DNA of 64,000 bases from Protopterus annectens (lineage: Eukaryota; Chordata; Ceratodontiformes; Protopteridae), in NCBI RefSeq assembly GCF_019279795.1, contig NC_056744.1, positions 1,507,351,338-1,507,415,337 of the forward strand. Reading direction: 5' to 3'. Numbering within the stretch: the stretch's first letter is position 1; the number at the start of each line of letters is the position of its first letter. Made by a program: the position numbers and the translations under genes. The notes under the pieces are model-generated. The model saw nothing but the letters and a program-made list of their open reading frames with translations. It ran no database searches and had not been told where the DNA came from. Shown here piece after piece: positions 25,241-37,745 of the stretch.

Positions 25241-28200
25241 TCCTATTAATTCACTGAAGGATGGTCTTTATAAGTGGGAATGCCATAGTTTAACCATCCT
25301 ATGACCTTCCTAGCTGAAGTTGTTATTGTGCCATTGGTATGTGTTCCACAGGTCGCCCATTTGTTCCGCGGTATGGAAGCGAGTGATCCCCATTTTCTTG
25401 CTGGCAGATTGAGTGCTGTGTACGCCGGTATTCGCACGGCGGTCTGACTTTGTATGGGGAGTGTCTACTGTAGTCCCTATCTGTATTTCCTGCGTTATGC
25501 CTTACTGCAGCTGTGTAATTCCACCAGGTTTGCAGTTATGGGTGCCATCTTGGTCGTACGCTTGTCCATCCATGGGAATTGCCTACTGGACACTGGTATA
25601 GGGCAGTACACATTTCACACCTGCATTTAGCATTATCCGGTGGATGCTTTGCATTATTAGTGGGGAGTAAGGCATGTGCTATACCCACATCCCTCCCACG
25701 GGGTGGGACAGCAGATTATCTGCCAAACAACACCGTGCCCCATTTCTGCATACCCACTATCCCATGGCTGCAACCCTCGACGGTACCCATTACACATCCT
25801 TCATGTGTGCGGGACTGGGATGTGGACGCACTTCTATGGACTCGACCATCTGGGGATTTCTGCTCATATGTCCTGCATTTCATGGACACTTGTCATCAAC
25901 CTTAAACACGCTGGTGGTGCATATGTCTAGCTGTGCTGTAGTCACGGCTGTTACTCCTTCAGGGTCGCTTGCTCGCATCTCGTAGATATTGCATAGGGTT
26001 GAATTTTTGGGGTCCTACAATGGACACAAATGTGCATATGTAAAGTGTAGAACTTGTTGGACTGTGTCCATCTGGCCAGTGGTTTTGACTGCTGCTGTAT
26101 GTTCCCCAATCGCGGATGTCTGTTTGACTACACATATTATGTAGTGCTACGACATCCAGGTTTTCAAACCTGAAACCAAATGGTGTACATCCAAAGATGC
26201 AGGTTATCAACTGCTTTAAATAATCCTCAGAGGTCACAATAGGAAATATCCGCCACTGTATTGTCAAAATAACACCACCAGAACATGTAGATCCTATTAA
26301 TTCATTGCAGGATGTTCTTTATAAGTGGGAACGCCATAGTTTAACCATCCTATGACCTTCCTAGTTGACGTTGTTGGTGTGCCATTAGTATGTGTTCCGC
26401 AGGTCGCCCATTTGTTCCGCAGTATGTAAGCGAGTGATCCCCATTTTCTTGCTGGCAGATTGAGTGCTGTGTACGCCGGTATTCGCACGGCGGTCTGACT
26501 TTGTATGGGGAGTGTCTACTGTAGTCCCTATCTGTATTTCCTGTGTTATGCCTTACTGCAGCTGTGTAATTCCACCAGGTTTGCAGTTATGGGTGCCATC
26601 TTGGTCGTACGTTTGTCCATCCATGGGAATTGCCTACTGGACACTGGTATAGGGCTGTACACATTTCACAGCTGCATTTAGCATTCTCCGGTGGATGATT
26701 TGCATTATTAGTGGGGAGTAAGGCATGTGCTATACCCACATCCCTCCCACGGGGCGGGACAATGGATTATCTGCCAAACAACACCGAGCCCCATTTCTGC
26801 ATACCCAGGATTCCATGGCTGCAACCCTCGATGGTACCCATTACACATCCTTCATGTGTGTGGGAATGGGATGTGGACGCACTTCTATGGACTCGACAAT
26901 CTGGGGATTTCTGTTCATATGTCCTGCATTTCATGGACACTTGTCATCAACCTTGAACACACTGGTGGTGCATATGTCTTGCTGTGCTGTAGTCACGGCT
27001 GTCAGTTCTTCTGGGTCTCTCAATCACAGCCGGTTGACATTGCGTATGGATAAATTTTTGGGGTCCTACAATGGACACCAATGTGCATATGTAAAGTGTA
27101 GAACATGTTGGACTGTGTCCATCTGGCCAGTGGTTTTGACTGCTGCTGTATGTTCCCCAATCGCGGATGTCTCCATATTATGTAGTGCTACAAAAAACAG
27201 GTTTTTCTACAATTAACCCAAATGGTGTTAATCTAATGCTGCAGGTTAGCAACTGCTTTAACTACTCCTCAGAAGTCCCAATAGGAAATATCCGCCACTG
27301 TATTGTCAATATAACACAACCGAAACATGTAGAACCTATTAATTCATTGAAGGATGTTCTTTATAAGTGGGAACGCCATAGTTTAGCCATCCTATGACCT
27401 TCCTAGTTGACGTTGTTGGTGTGCCATTAGTATGTGTTCCACAGGTCGCCCATTTGTTCCGCAGTATGGCAGCGAGTAATCCCCATTTTGTTGCTGGCAG
27501 ATTGAGTGCTGTGTACGCCGGTATTCGCACGGCGGTCTGACTTTGTATGGGGAGTGTCTACTGTAGTTCCCATGTGTATTCCCTGTGTTATGCCTTACTG
27601 CAGCTGTGTAATTCCACCGGGTTTGCAGTTATGGGTGCCATCTTGGTCGTACGTTTGTCCGTCCATGGGAATTGCCTACTGGACACTGGTATAGGGCTGT
27701 ACACATTTCACACCTGCATTTAGCATTCTCCGGTGGATGATTTGCATTATTAGTGGGGAGTAAGGCATGTGCTATACCCACATCCCTTCCACGGGGCGAG
27801 ACAATGGATTATCTGCCAAACAACACCGAGCCCCATTTCTGCATACCCAGGATCCCATGGCTGCAACCCTCGATGGTACCCATTACACATCCTTCATGTG
27901 TGTGGGACTGGGATGTGGACGCACTTCTATGGACTCGACAATCTGGGGATTTCTGTTCATATATCCTGCATTTCATGGACACTTGTCATCAACCTTAAAC
28001 ACGCTGGTGGTGCATATGTCTAGCTGTGCCGTAGTCACGACTGTCGCTTCTTCTGGTTGAACGATAACAGCTGGATGGTATTCCGTACGGAACAATTTTT
28101 GGGTCCTACAATGGACACCAATGTGCATATGTAAAGTGTAGAACTTGTTGGACTGTGTCCATGTGGCCAGTGGTTTTGACTGCTGCTGTATGTTCCCCAA

Positions 28201-28385
28201 TCGCGGATATCTGTTTGACTACCCATATTATGTAGTGCTACGAAAACCAGGTTTTTCAAAACTGAAACCAAATGGTGTACATCCAAAGATGCAGGTTAAC
28301 AACTGCTTTAAATAATCCCCAGAAGTCCCAATAGGGAAGTATCGCCACTTTATTGTCAGAATGACACCACCATAACAGGTAGATC
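25241..28385. repeat. Three tandem copies of a ~1,045-bp unit
   Basis: The unit begins near CCTATTAATTCA at 25241, 26292 and 27334, giving periods of 1,051 and 1,042 bases, and the third copy ends near 28385. Long blocks are nearly identical between copies, for example around GTACGCCGGTATTCGCACGG. The most divergent part is the last third, near the GTCACGGCTGT segment. Short open frames of 60-110 codons are conserved only because the DNA is; I recognise no protein in them. The array sits between two inversely oriented hammerhead-like motifs. Confidence 0.92.
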
Positions 28386-28430
28386 ACGAGCACTTTCGCC
28401 CGGTCTTACCGGGCATTTTCAAGTGTAATT
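28386..28430 (-). ncRNA. Hammerhead-like motif, reverse strand, damaged core
   Basis: On the minus strand a perfect 6-bp stem GCCCGG/CCGGGC with loop TAAGA is followed by GAAAGTGCTC. This fits helix II, the GAAA core, a minimal helix III and a C at the cleavage position. ATTAC upstream can pair with GTGAT downstream as helix I. The CTGANGA box reads CTTGAAAA, so the core is broken. Confidence 0.5.
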
Positions 28431-28524
28431 AGCAGAAACATATAACTAAATAAATAATAATACATATTTTAATAATTAAGGTTATACTATGTTATTTGGA
28501 CAATAGCTTCTGCTATTGACATAC

Positions 28525-30795
28525 AATGCTGTGGGTGGTGCCAGTTACCATACATATGGCTTTCTCAAAAGCCGACTTCACATTTCTAAACACTAGTGTG
28601 GTCTCCTTTAAGGCCCCTGAGCCAGTGGTGAACATTACTCAAGCCACTGAATCACTTACATATGCCTTCTACCAGCACCTACAGGACTGCATGGATCAGG
28701 CAATCCCTTACCCAACTATGGGTCTTTGTACCAATGCCAAGCATTCAGTGTGGTGTACCCCAGCCATACTCAAGCTCTACAACGAGAGGAGGTAGCTACT
28801 ACAAGACAGAGCAGACTCCTTGTGAGGTATGACACCCTTGCTCATTATATGTGAAGAACCACAAGCTCTCATTACATCATCCGGGGCAGGTCCCACAGAT
28901 ATATCACCAAGGACTCGACAGACAATCATACGGCCTTCTTTAGCTATGTTGGACACCTGGGAGGAAACTCCCAGATATGCTCTGACTGGGTTCACAATGA
29001 TGTGAAGTTTACTGAACATACACACATTGCCAACATACTGGCTGACAGGTTCGGTGAAGACATCTCCACTCCCCCCCCCCCACATGGAGAGATGTCTGTA
29101 TCAGAAGATTGTGGCCCCCGAATGTTCTGTAACGCACAGGTGGGACATGCTCTCTCCAAGGTAGTGAACACAGCATCCATGGGACCAGATGGTGTCCCGG
29201 CTGTGTACTCCGCGATCTCATTGAGGAATTAGACCCACAGTTAGGACAGCTGTTTAATCTTAGCCTCACCTCAGGTAACGTACCCAAGTTGTGGCACACG
29301 ACGACTGTAGTCCCACTTCACAGGGGCAGTGCCTCCACTGACCATGGTTATTACCGTCCCATTAGCTTGAGAAGCCTTATCTGCAAAGACATGGGGAAGG
29401 ATCATACTGGAGCTCATAGATGACGACATAGGGGACCTGCATACTTTGCATCCAACCCAGTTTGGCTTGGTCAAGGGCAGATCATGCGTTTAAAACTTGG
29501 TTGACGTTTTAGGAACAGTCACCAAGGCCATTGATGACGGTCAGGCAGTCCATACAGCCTACCTCGACCTGGCAAAGGCCTTCAACACAATACCCCCCTC
29601 GGGTATCATTGATAAACCCATCGGCTTGGATGTGAACCCGTACATCGCAGGATGGGTTGCAAACTGGCTAGGTGACACAACCCACACGGTCATAGTTGCT
29701 GGCACCATGTCAGACTCACTGCCAGTCACAGGCGGTGTCCCACGGGGCTCTGTCCTGGGTCCACTCTTTTTCTGCATCTACATTTCCAAAGTACAAGCAA
29801 ACACAGGGGGGTTATGGCTGACATTCTTTGCAGATGACTGCGAACTGGGTGCCATAGTGGGATGGACATCTGACACAGATATCCTTCAGAGGGGCCTCAC
29901 AGATATGGATATCTGCTGCCAGGGACATGGCCTACAGCTAAATGCCGGGTAATGCATAGTCATACCCATCGGGAAGAACAAGGTCACCCCTAGCCGCCAT
30001 ATGGGTGGCAATCCACTGAGCACAGAGGGAATTACCAGGGATCTGGGGACCCAGGTTGTCAGTCACCATTCGTTCGACACACACGTTGCTAATGTGGTTC
30101 GGTAGAACTTCTACATTGCCCACCTGATCGTGCAGGGATTCACATCTAGATCAGGGGAGGTCATCGTCTCCTTGTACTCATTACTCATTAGACCTATGAT
30201 TGAGTACATTGCCCCATTCGGAAGGTATCTGACCCGACACCTGCAGCAGCTGGGAAGGCCCCATAGGTTCATCGTCAGACGGATGCAGGGTGTCAGGAAT
30301 TTGTGTTATGCTGCCCGACTGTAAGGACTCCTGCTCCATTCAGTCACATACCACTTGTTCAGTGGTGACCTGTGCCTGACATACGAGGCCATGTCGACCC
30401 ATATTTGATGACTATGCTTCACCTAATGGATCTACATCCCTCAGAACCACAGGGGCAGGTGACGTGAACCTTGACACGGTCATTAATAGAATGTGTTGGA
30501 GGGACAGATACATCACCCAGACACTCACTATGCTGTGGAACAACATCCCAGTACATGTGAGGCAGAGAACCTTGCTGGCCCTGTTCGAAGGGAATCTTGT
30601 CCAATGGATGGGGGATTGCAGATATACCCCAGGGATTACATCATTGTCACTGCTTGACAGAGGTACAGCAATATAATAGGCATTTTATCTCCAGACTGGA
30701 GGGTTGGCAAAGGAAACATAACTATGGGCTAGGGTTATGGCTGCCCTTGGGTAGATAGCCTACTATGTACCTATGGACCTATGAACCTATGTTCA
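28525..30795 (+). mobile_element. CR1-type LINE, 5'-truncated and frameshifted
   Basis: The copy begins in the endonuclease-RT linker (AFSKADFTFLNTSVVSFK) and runs through the RT to a 3' end with CCTATG-type repeats. RT blocks include NTASMGPDGVPAVYS near 29180, AYLDLAKAFNTIPP near 29570, RGSVLGPLFF near 29750 and the catalytic FFADDCELGA near 29830. The longest open piece is 29497-29952. A tail similar to CTATGAACCTATG closes the element near 30780. The same tail occurs at 41740 and, inverted, at 54605. Stops and frame changes show that it is dead. It shares peptides with the LINEs at 15.5-19.2 kb and 51.8-53.8 kb. Confidence 0.88.
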
Positions 30796-32330
30796 TAGTT
30801 TGTCCCATTCGCACTTGTCTATCCCCTATCCTCATTCATATGTGTATATTTCTGTGGCACATGATTGAACTATGTATTACCTGCAGGTATGCTGTCTACA
30901 GTGCACATACGTCACGGTTGATTACAGTGTATCTGTGTACCTACCTCTGTGATACTGAGGACTACCACACATCCTTAACAGCATTACATGCATATGTCCA
31001 TACTATTATTCTTTGGCCTGAGGGGGGTTGTTAGGGCAACGGTTACACGTGTCCCTGTTTGTGCACGCGTCATGGTGGTCTTTGACTAGCCTCCGTTGCT
31101 ATCGTGGGATGGACGGTAGTGTTGGTGTGTGTTTGGGATGTGTTTTCACTGCCGGTACATCTGTGGGGTTGGGGTTGGCACATGTTCCTCTTTGCAGGGA
31201 GCCCCATCCTGGACATTTGTGTCATGCGTCAACACTTGGCACGTGCCATATGTCCTGTGTTATTCCCACAGTCGTGTATGCCTTCCTGCATTACTACTGC
31301 GTGTTACTGGCTGTTTGTATCTGGTACACATGGCTACTATGGTGGATAGCTTGGCCTATTCCCATGCTATGACATACCCATTCATCCAGGCATATACATG
31401 TTATTCCATCCTTTGCGTTGGCCGTGGGTGTTTGGCCGTCCGGCAACGCTATTCTCAATGTGTGATGTCCCACCTTCACCTTCTGTGCCTGTGGCACCCT
31501 GTTGGGGCATCCTGCTTGGTGGGCAGATGTTCCACCATATGTGTTGTGTTTGACATGTCTGCATAGCTAATCATCAGTACAGTGGCTGAACATACTGCCT
31601 TGTCCAGATGTGTACAGTTATGGGCACCGTGGCGTGTGCACGCCTATGGGGTTTCGACAGGTCCATACCACATGCGGGATGTACACATTCTGCCGACACA
31701 TTCACATGCAGCCATTTGGATATCTGTACCTGAGGTGGGATGTTAACATGTGGGGTACATATTTGCCCACGTGGCATTGCCTAGGACAATACTTCTTACT
31801 ACATTTCAGGTATACCCATTGTGTGTAGGTGTGTAGCTGCGCAAGGCTGCTAGCTGGGTTGGGTGCATGGTCGTACATGGGTGTGGGTTACATGCTATGA
31901 CGGGGCTGTTGTGTATTACATTTGCATGCATGGGTTCTGCTTCTGGATATTACGCTTAGGCATATGCCGTCCTATGTGTATGACGGCACGTTATTAGGTG
32001 TAGTACATGTTGCTATGCACATGTTTGTCTGTGTTTAGGTATCTAGTTTCCTTCTTGTTGTTATATCGACACGGCTACCCGGCTGTGTACTCTCACTACT
32101 GCTGGTGACCATGCCCATGTGGCTACTTCTATGTAGGTGCGGCGCGCTGACATGCTGCGGTACACCTTCACTGGGTATGCCCACTGACAGTGCATTGCGT
32201 GACGGACACGGTATTACGCGTATCCTTTGTTCCTTGGACGGGTACACTTTGGACTTCGTGGGTTAATGTTTGGTTCTCCGCTTTGTGTGAACGGGTACTA
32301 TGTTGCATAGTCTGCGTCGTTTCATTTAGG
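30796..32330. other. T/G-rich resumption of the CA/TG-rich domain, no gene seen
   Basis: Composition mirrors the left end of the window (T-rich here, A-rich there). No gene, SINE or LINE is recognised. The stretch ends at the first assembly gap. Confidence 0.5.
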
Positions 32331-32830
32331 NNNNNNNNNNNNNNNNNNNNNNNNNNNNNNNNNNNNNNNNNNNNNNNNNNNNNNNNNNNNNNNNNNNNNN
32401 NNNNNNNNNNNNNNNNNNNNNNNNNNNNNNNNNNNNNNNNNNNNNNNNNNNNNNNNNNNNNNNNNNNNNNNNNNNNNNNNNNNNNNNNNNNNNNNNNNNN
32501 NNNNNNNNNNNNNNNNNNNNNNNNNNNNNNNNNNNNNNNNNNNNNNNNNNNNNNNNNNNNNNNNNNNNNNNNNNNNNNNNNNNNNNNNNNNNNNNNNNNN
32601 NNNNNNNNNNNNNNNNNNNNNNNNNNNNNNNNNNNNNNNNNNNNNNNNNNNNNNNNNNNNNNNNNNNNNNNNNNNNNNNNNNNNNNNNNNNNNNNNNNNN
32701 NNNNNNNNNNNNNNNNNNNNNNNNNNNNNNNNNNNNNNNNNNNNNNNNNNNNNNNNNNNNNNNNNNNNNNNNNNNNNNNNNNNNNNNNNNNNNNNNNNNN
32801 NNNNNNNNNNNNNNNNNNNNNNNNNNNNNN
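32331..32830. other. Assembly gap of 500 N
   Basis: Exactly 500 N. Base composition differs sharply on the two sides. Confidence 1.
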
Positions 32831-33159
32831 TCAAACCCAAAAAGACATGCATAAACCATTAGAAGCAACAAATAACAATGATATGATAATTCAATTTATT
32901 GAACACATTAATCTAACATTTATATTAATGTGAAAAAAATGTCATACAACCCAATAATTTGAAGGATATAATGTCGGACACTCAAATGCCTGTCTTTATT
33001 TAGTGAATTCAGTTCTCATTGACTTACCACAAAAATCCAAAAAAACACAAATGTTCTGAGTAAAAATCTAGAAACATGATGCAAAACTCTGGGCAGTTGA
33101 GAGGTATGCCCCCCCTCCAGCATTATTTTTGGATTTGTCCTGAATTCTTGCCCTAAAAG
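32831..33159. other. AT-rich sequence, nothing recognised
   Basis: Short AT-rich stretch between gap 1 and the inverted array. No gene or known repeat is recognised. Confidence 0.5.
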
Positions 33160-35294
33160 GCTGAGATGTATATGTATGAATCTGAGCAACTCTGTTAATC
33201 AAACCAACCAAGTTCTATGAACGGGGGAGATGCACGGTCCAAACCATCTAAGACACAGCAACAAAAGTAGACCAGCAAGAGCAGTAGTAGAGGTAAATTC
33301 CAATCATTTATTGCAAACACACTTAAATCAATGGGCGACTTATTTGATATTTCAAATTCCGTACACCGGAACAAAGTGAATGTCCATAACAATTCCCCAG
33401 AGTAAAAAATATATATACTCAATGGGTGCAAAAAAGTAAAAATAAAAAGTTTTTATCCGCCTTACAAAAGGGAGATACACATCCACTGCTCGGTCCCACA
33501 GCACAGATACAATAGACCAAACCAACCAAGTTCTATGCACGGGGGAGATGCACGGTCCAAACCATCTAAGACACAGCAACAAAAGTAGACCAGCAAGAGC
33601 AGTAGTAGAGGTAAATTCCAATCATTTATTGCAAACACACTTAAATCAATGGGCGACTTACTTGATATTTCAAATTCCGTACACGGAACAAGTGAATCCT
33701 GCATAACAATTCCCCAGGTAAAATATATATACTCAATGGCTGCAAAAAAGTAAAAATAAAAAGTTTTTACCCACCTTACAAAAGGGACATACACCTCCAC
33801 TGCTGTCCCACAGCACAGATACAATAGACCCAAACCAACCAGTTTATGCAGGAGAGATGCACGGTCCAAACCATCTAAGACACAGCAACAAAAGTAGACC
33901 AGCAAGAGCAGTAGAGGTAAATTCAATCATTTATTGCAAACACACTTAAATCAATGGGCGACTTACTTGATATTTCAAATTCGTGCACCGGAACAAAGTG
34001 AATGTCCATAACAATTCCTCAGAGTAAAAATATATATATCAATGGGTGCAAAAAGTAAAATAAAAAGTTTTTATCCACCTTACAAAGGGAACACCTCCAC
34101 TGCTCGGTCCCAGCACAGATACAATAGACCAAACCAACCAAGTTCTATGCACGGGGGAGATGCACGGTCCAAACCATCTAAGACACAGCAACAAAAGTAG
34201 ACCAGCAAGAGCAGTAGTAGAGATAAATTCCAATCATTTATTGCAAACACACTTAAATCAATGGGCGACTTACTTGATATTTCAAATTCAGTACACCGGA
34301 ACAAAGTGAATGTCCATAACAATTCCCCAGAGTAAAAAATATATCTACTCAATGGGTGCAAAAAAGTAAAAATAAAAAGTTTATCTGTGCTGTGGGACCG
34401 AGCAGTGGAGTTGTATCTCCCTTTTGTAAGGCGGATAAAAACTTTTTATTTTTACTTTTTTGCACCCATTGAGTATATATATTTTTTACTCTGGGGAATT
34501 GTTATGGACATTCACTTTGTTCGTTAATGCACGGAATTTGAAATATCAAGTAAGTCGCCCATTGATTTAAGTGTGTTTGCAATAAATGATTGGAATTTAC
34601 CTCTACTACTGCTCTTGCTGGTCTACTTTTGTTGCTGTGTCTTAGATGGTTTGGACCGTGCATCTCCCCCGTGTATAGAACTTGGTTGGTTTGGTCTATT
34701 GTATCTGTGCTGTGGGACCGAGCAGTGGAGGTGTATCTCCCTTTTGTAAGGCGGATAAAACCTTTTTATTTTTACTTTTTTGCACCCATTGAGTATATAT
34801 TTTTTTTACTCTGGGGAATTGTTATGGGCATTCACTTTGTTCCGGTGTACGGAATTTGAAATATCAAGTAAGTCGCCCATTGATTTAAGTGTGTTTGCAA
34901 TAAATGATTGGAATTTACTTCTACTACTGCTCTTGCTGGTCTACTTTTGTTGCTGTGTCTTAGATGGTTTGGACCGTGCATCTCCCCCGTGTATAGAACT
35001 TGGTTGGTTTGGTCTATTGTATCTGTGCTGTGGGACCGAGCAGTGGAGGTGTATCTCCCTTTTGTAAGGTGGATAAAAACTTTTTATTTTTACTTTTTTG
35101 CACCCATTGAGTATATATATTTTTTACTCTGGGGAATTGTTATGGACATTCACTTTGTTCCGGTGTACGGAATTTGAAATATCAAGTAAGTCGCCCATTG
35201 ATTTAAGTGTGTTTGCAATAAATGATTGGAATTTACCTCTACTACTGCTCTTGCTGAGATGTATATGTATGAATCTGAGCAACTCTGTTAATCA
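33160..35294. repeat. Head-to-head (palindromic) array of a 319-bp unit, bounded by a 42-bp direct repeat
   Basis: An identical 42-bp sequence beginning GCTGAGATGTATATGTATGA lies at 33160-33201 and 35253-35294. Between them, left-facing units start near 33202, 33521, 33833 and 34131. From 34382 the same unit runs in the other orientation, with starts at 34384, 34702 and 35021 (period about 319). The switch at about 34381 is an asymmetric junction: the left arm is cut inside a unit. Middle units on the left carry several small deletions. The conserved short frames are a by-product of the repeat. Confidence 0.92.
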
Positions 35295-35409
35295 GACAGT
35301 GCTCCTGGGTTGTCCTAAAAAGGGACAATTGCGATGAGTGGATATACCTAGTCAATAAATGTACAAAATGAAAATCAAAGAAATGCAAGGAGCCAAATAG
35401 GGGCACGTG

Positions 35410-35412
35410 CAC

Positions 35413-35465
<53 letters not shown>

Positions 35466-35490
35466 GTGTGTGTGTGTGTGTGAGAGAGAG
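35410..35490. repeat. (CA)n-(TG)n-(GA)n microsatellite
   Basis: About 50 bases of CA repeats switch to TG repeats and a short GA run. Confidence 0.95.
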
Positions 35491-35768
35491 ACCATGTAAA
35501 TAATAACAGCTATATTACTGGGGGCAGAATTCTGGGAAGATGCTATACCCTTATCCCAACTTTTCTAAATGCTGAGATGACTGAGAAAGTAACACCAATT
35601 GTCCAAATTCTGACTGCCAACATTCATCTTCCTGGCTGTAAATTCATCCTGCTACAGCACTTAACACCTAGAAAGTATGTACTGTGCTTTTAAATAAAGG
35701 TGGTCCCACTAGTAACAGCTCTGTTCCTGGTAAATGAAAGTGAAACTGTGAAGCAGACTTTACTTACA

Positions 35769-36188
35769 ATGGCAACCAGCAAACAAGCTGAAGCTGTTCT
35801 GGAGGAATTAATCTGTCCAGTATGCCTTGAAGAGCTAAATGTTCCAGTTATGCTAGAGTGTGGACATCATTTCTGCAGGACATGTATTGACAGAGTCTGG
35901 GATAGAGAGGAAAAACCTTCCTGTCCTGAGTGCAGAGAGGAAAACCCATCCAGAAAGTACACACTGAACCGACTACTAGCAAATGTAATTCAAACGTTGC
36001 ATAAACGGAGTCAGAAAAGAAAACTACCAGACCTTGGACAGAAAGACAGTGATCTTCTCTGTAAGAAACATGTTAAAAGTCTGGAGGTGTTCTGTGAAAA
36101 TGATGAAACTTTGGTTTGTTCATTGTGTGTGCCTGATCATAATGGTCACAACTTCCTGAATGTGCAGCAAGCAGTCAGTATGTGTAAG
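35769..36188 (+). CDS. TRIM/A33-like RING and B-box exon (single exon seen)
   Basis: The exon starts at ATG 35769, which has A at -3 and G at +4, and ends at AAG|GTAAAT after exactly 140 codons (phase 0). RING cysteines and histidine are C16, C19, C31, H33, C36, C39, C52 and C55. A type-2 B-box follows with C88, H91, C99, D102, C107, C110, H114 and H117. Such proteins are E3 ubiquitin ligases. The first exon resembles the amphibian and fish zinc-binding protein A33/TRIM39 group, as I remember it. The coiled-coil exons and B30.2 domain expected downstream were not found in the remaining 28 kb. This is either the first exon of a gene with very long introns or an orphan fragment. No lesion is visible in the exon. 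Confidence 0.85.
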
Positions 36189-37745
36189 GTAAATATTTTA
36201 GATTTACTTTTAGTTTTGTTACTTTCTCATAATTCTGCTATTTTGAGAGTCCTGCCCCTGTGGATTTCATGTTACCCTTTAGTGAGATATGGCTTACACT
36301 CTTTAAACTTCACATTAGAATTAGGAATGGGACATATTCTGCCAGTTGTGAATAATCATGTAATTTTCCGAATGCAGCACTTTGCTGTTAATACTTGAGT
36401 ATGTCACTTTTTTCTGTATTACTCGTGTGTACATTACATCATAAATGTAACTTTTTAGATTCCATAAAATCATATAATTTGGGTGACAAAAATAGCTCTT
36501 CACCCTATCAAGCTATTTTGTTGTTTTCTTTTTGTTTTGTACTGATATCTCACACTAAATGAAGGCGTCTCTTCAATGTTCTGTCACTCTTGTTCTTTTC
36601 TTGTGAGATTGCTCAAATAAATGTTACGGATTTTCCTCTGAAACCTCCTTATTCTGATATAGCTACTTCAAGAAGCCGTATGCTAAAATAGTTAATATCG
36701 TCTGTGAAAAGCCTGGATTTGGCTGGCAGTAAGAAAGCAGGTGTAATTTTTTGGTGATAATTTCCAAACAATAGCTTTTATGTAAACGGGCGCATTCTGG
36801 GTATGAACAATATGCTATGGTGCACTGTCATTTGCTCAGATTATTAATGTCATAAGGTGGGAGTAAATGCCAATGAGCTGTGTCTGAAAAACTAGCTTGT
36901 AACTACAGTCAAAAGCTGCAGTTTGCATAAATGTTGCATTTTACCTTCCTCTTCTACTTGATTGCATGACTACTTGTTTTCAGAGGGGTTGTAGAAATAA
37001 GCTCTTTGCTTGAATTAACTGTTTGGATGCAAATAACATTATTAGGAAGAACTGCGTCAAAAATACCATTCAGCATTGTTCACCAACAACAAAGGATCAT
37101 TCATTCCCTTACCTGACACTGAACAAGTATCTGCACATTCATTCCTTTACAACAGTGCTGTTCAAACCTTTTGGCAAGGGAACCATGTAACATATTTGGT
37201 AGGGTTTGAGGGGGTCATATCAATATTATCAAAAGTATATCTGTTTTTACGCTTACCTCAAACTCAAAGTCCTGTCTTACTTCATAATCAGTGAGTAAAC
37301 ACAGGCATTTAAATCACTTTGTGCAAGGAGACACATTAACTAATCATGTACAGCACCTGGAGTTACAGAATAATTTCAGGGGGATATTTATACAGGATTC
37401 TTGCCATAACATTGCAAACCTAGTTGAAAGTATTTTTCATCTTGCATAAAACTATTTCAGCCCTAATTAAAATTTATGGAAGGAACTCTATCAAAGCACC
37501 ATATATAGCCTAAACTGTACTTATTAGCAGAGAGAGTTGTCATTATTTTTTCTTGCAGGAACTGTCTATGATTGCACAAGAAGCTGAGGTAAAAATGCAA
37601 ATGCGCATCACTGAAGACAGGTCTTGATCTGCTTTTTGTATTTTTTCATTCATGAAATGAGAATAACTTCTCACAAAAGGATATGCTATTAAAAAGTGCT
37701 TTAATTTTTTTACTCATTTTATGCTTTGGTTCACATCTAAAATAA
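36189..37745 (+). other. Putative intron after the RING exon, with a weak mini-exon candidate
   Basis: AT-rich non-coding sequence without recognised repeats. At 37560-37589 a 30-base phase-0 segment (ELSMIAQEAE) lies between TTGCAG and GTAAAA and could be an exon of the TRIM-like gene. The usual next TRIM exon is about 96 bases and coiled-coil coding, so this is weak. Confidence 0.3.

Noticed and set aside
25241..28385. A protein-coding gene in three tandem copies
   Set aside because: Open frames are 60-163 codons in several frames of both strands, lie differently in each copy and match no known domain.
32190..32933. Open frames across the N run, and likewise 51031-51942
   Set aside because: They exist only because N codons do not produce stops.
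33202..35252. Newt satellite-2-like hammerhead satellite
   Set aside because: Unit length is similar (about 319 bp), but no CTGANGA plus GAAA core is found on either strand.
34590..35337. Several 79-95-codon similar frames with Leu-rich segments and their reverse-strand equivalents at 33195-34361
   Set aside because: They are copies of one frame in the 319-bp array unit; conservation is that of the DNA and both orientations are represented.
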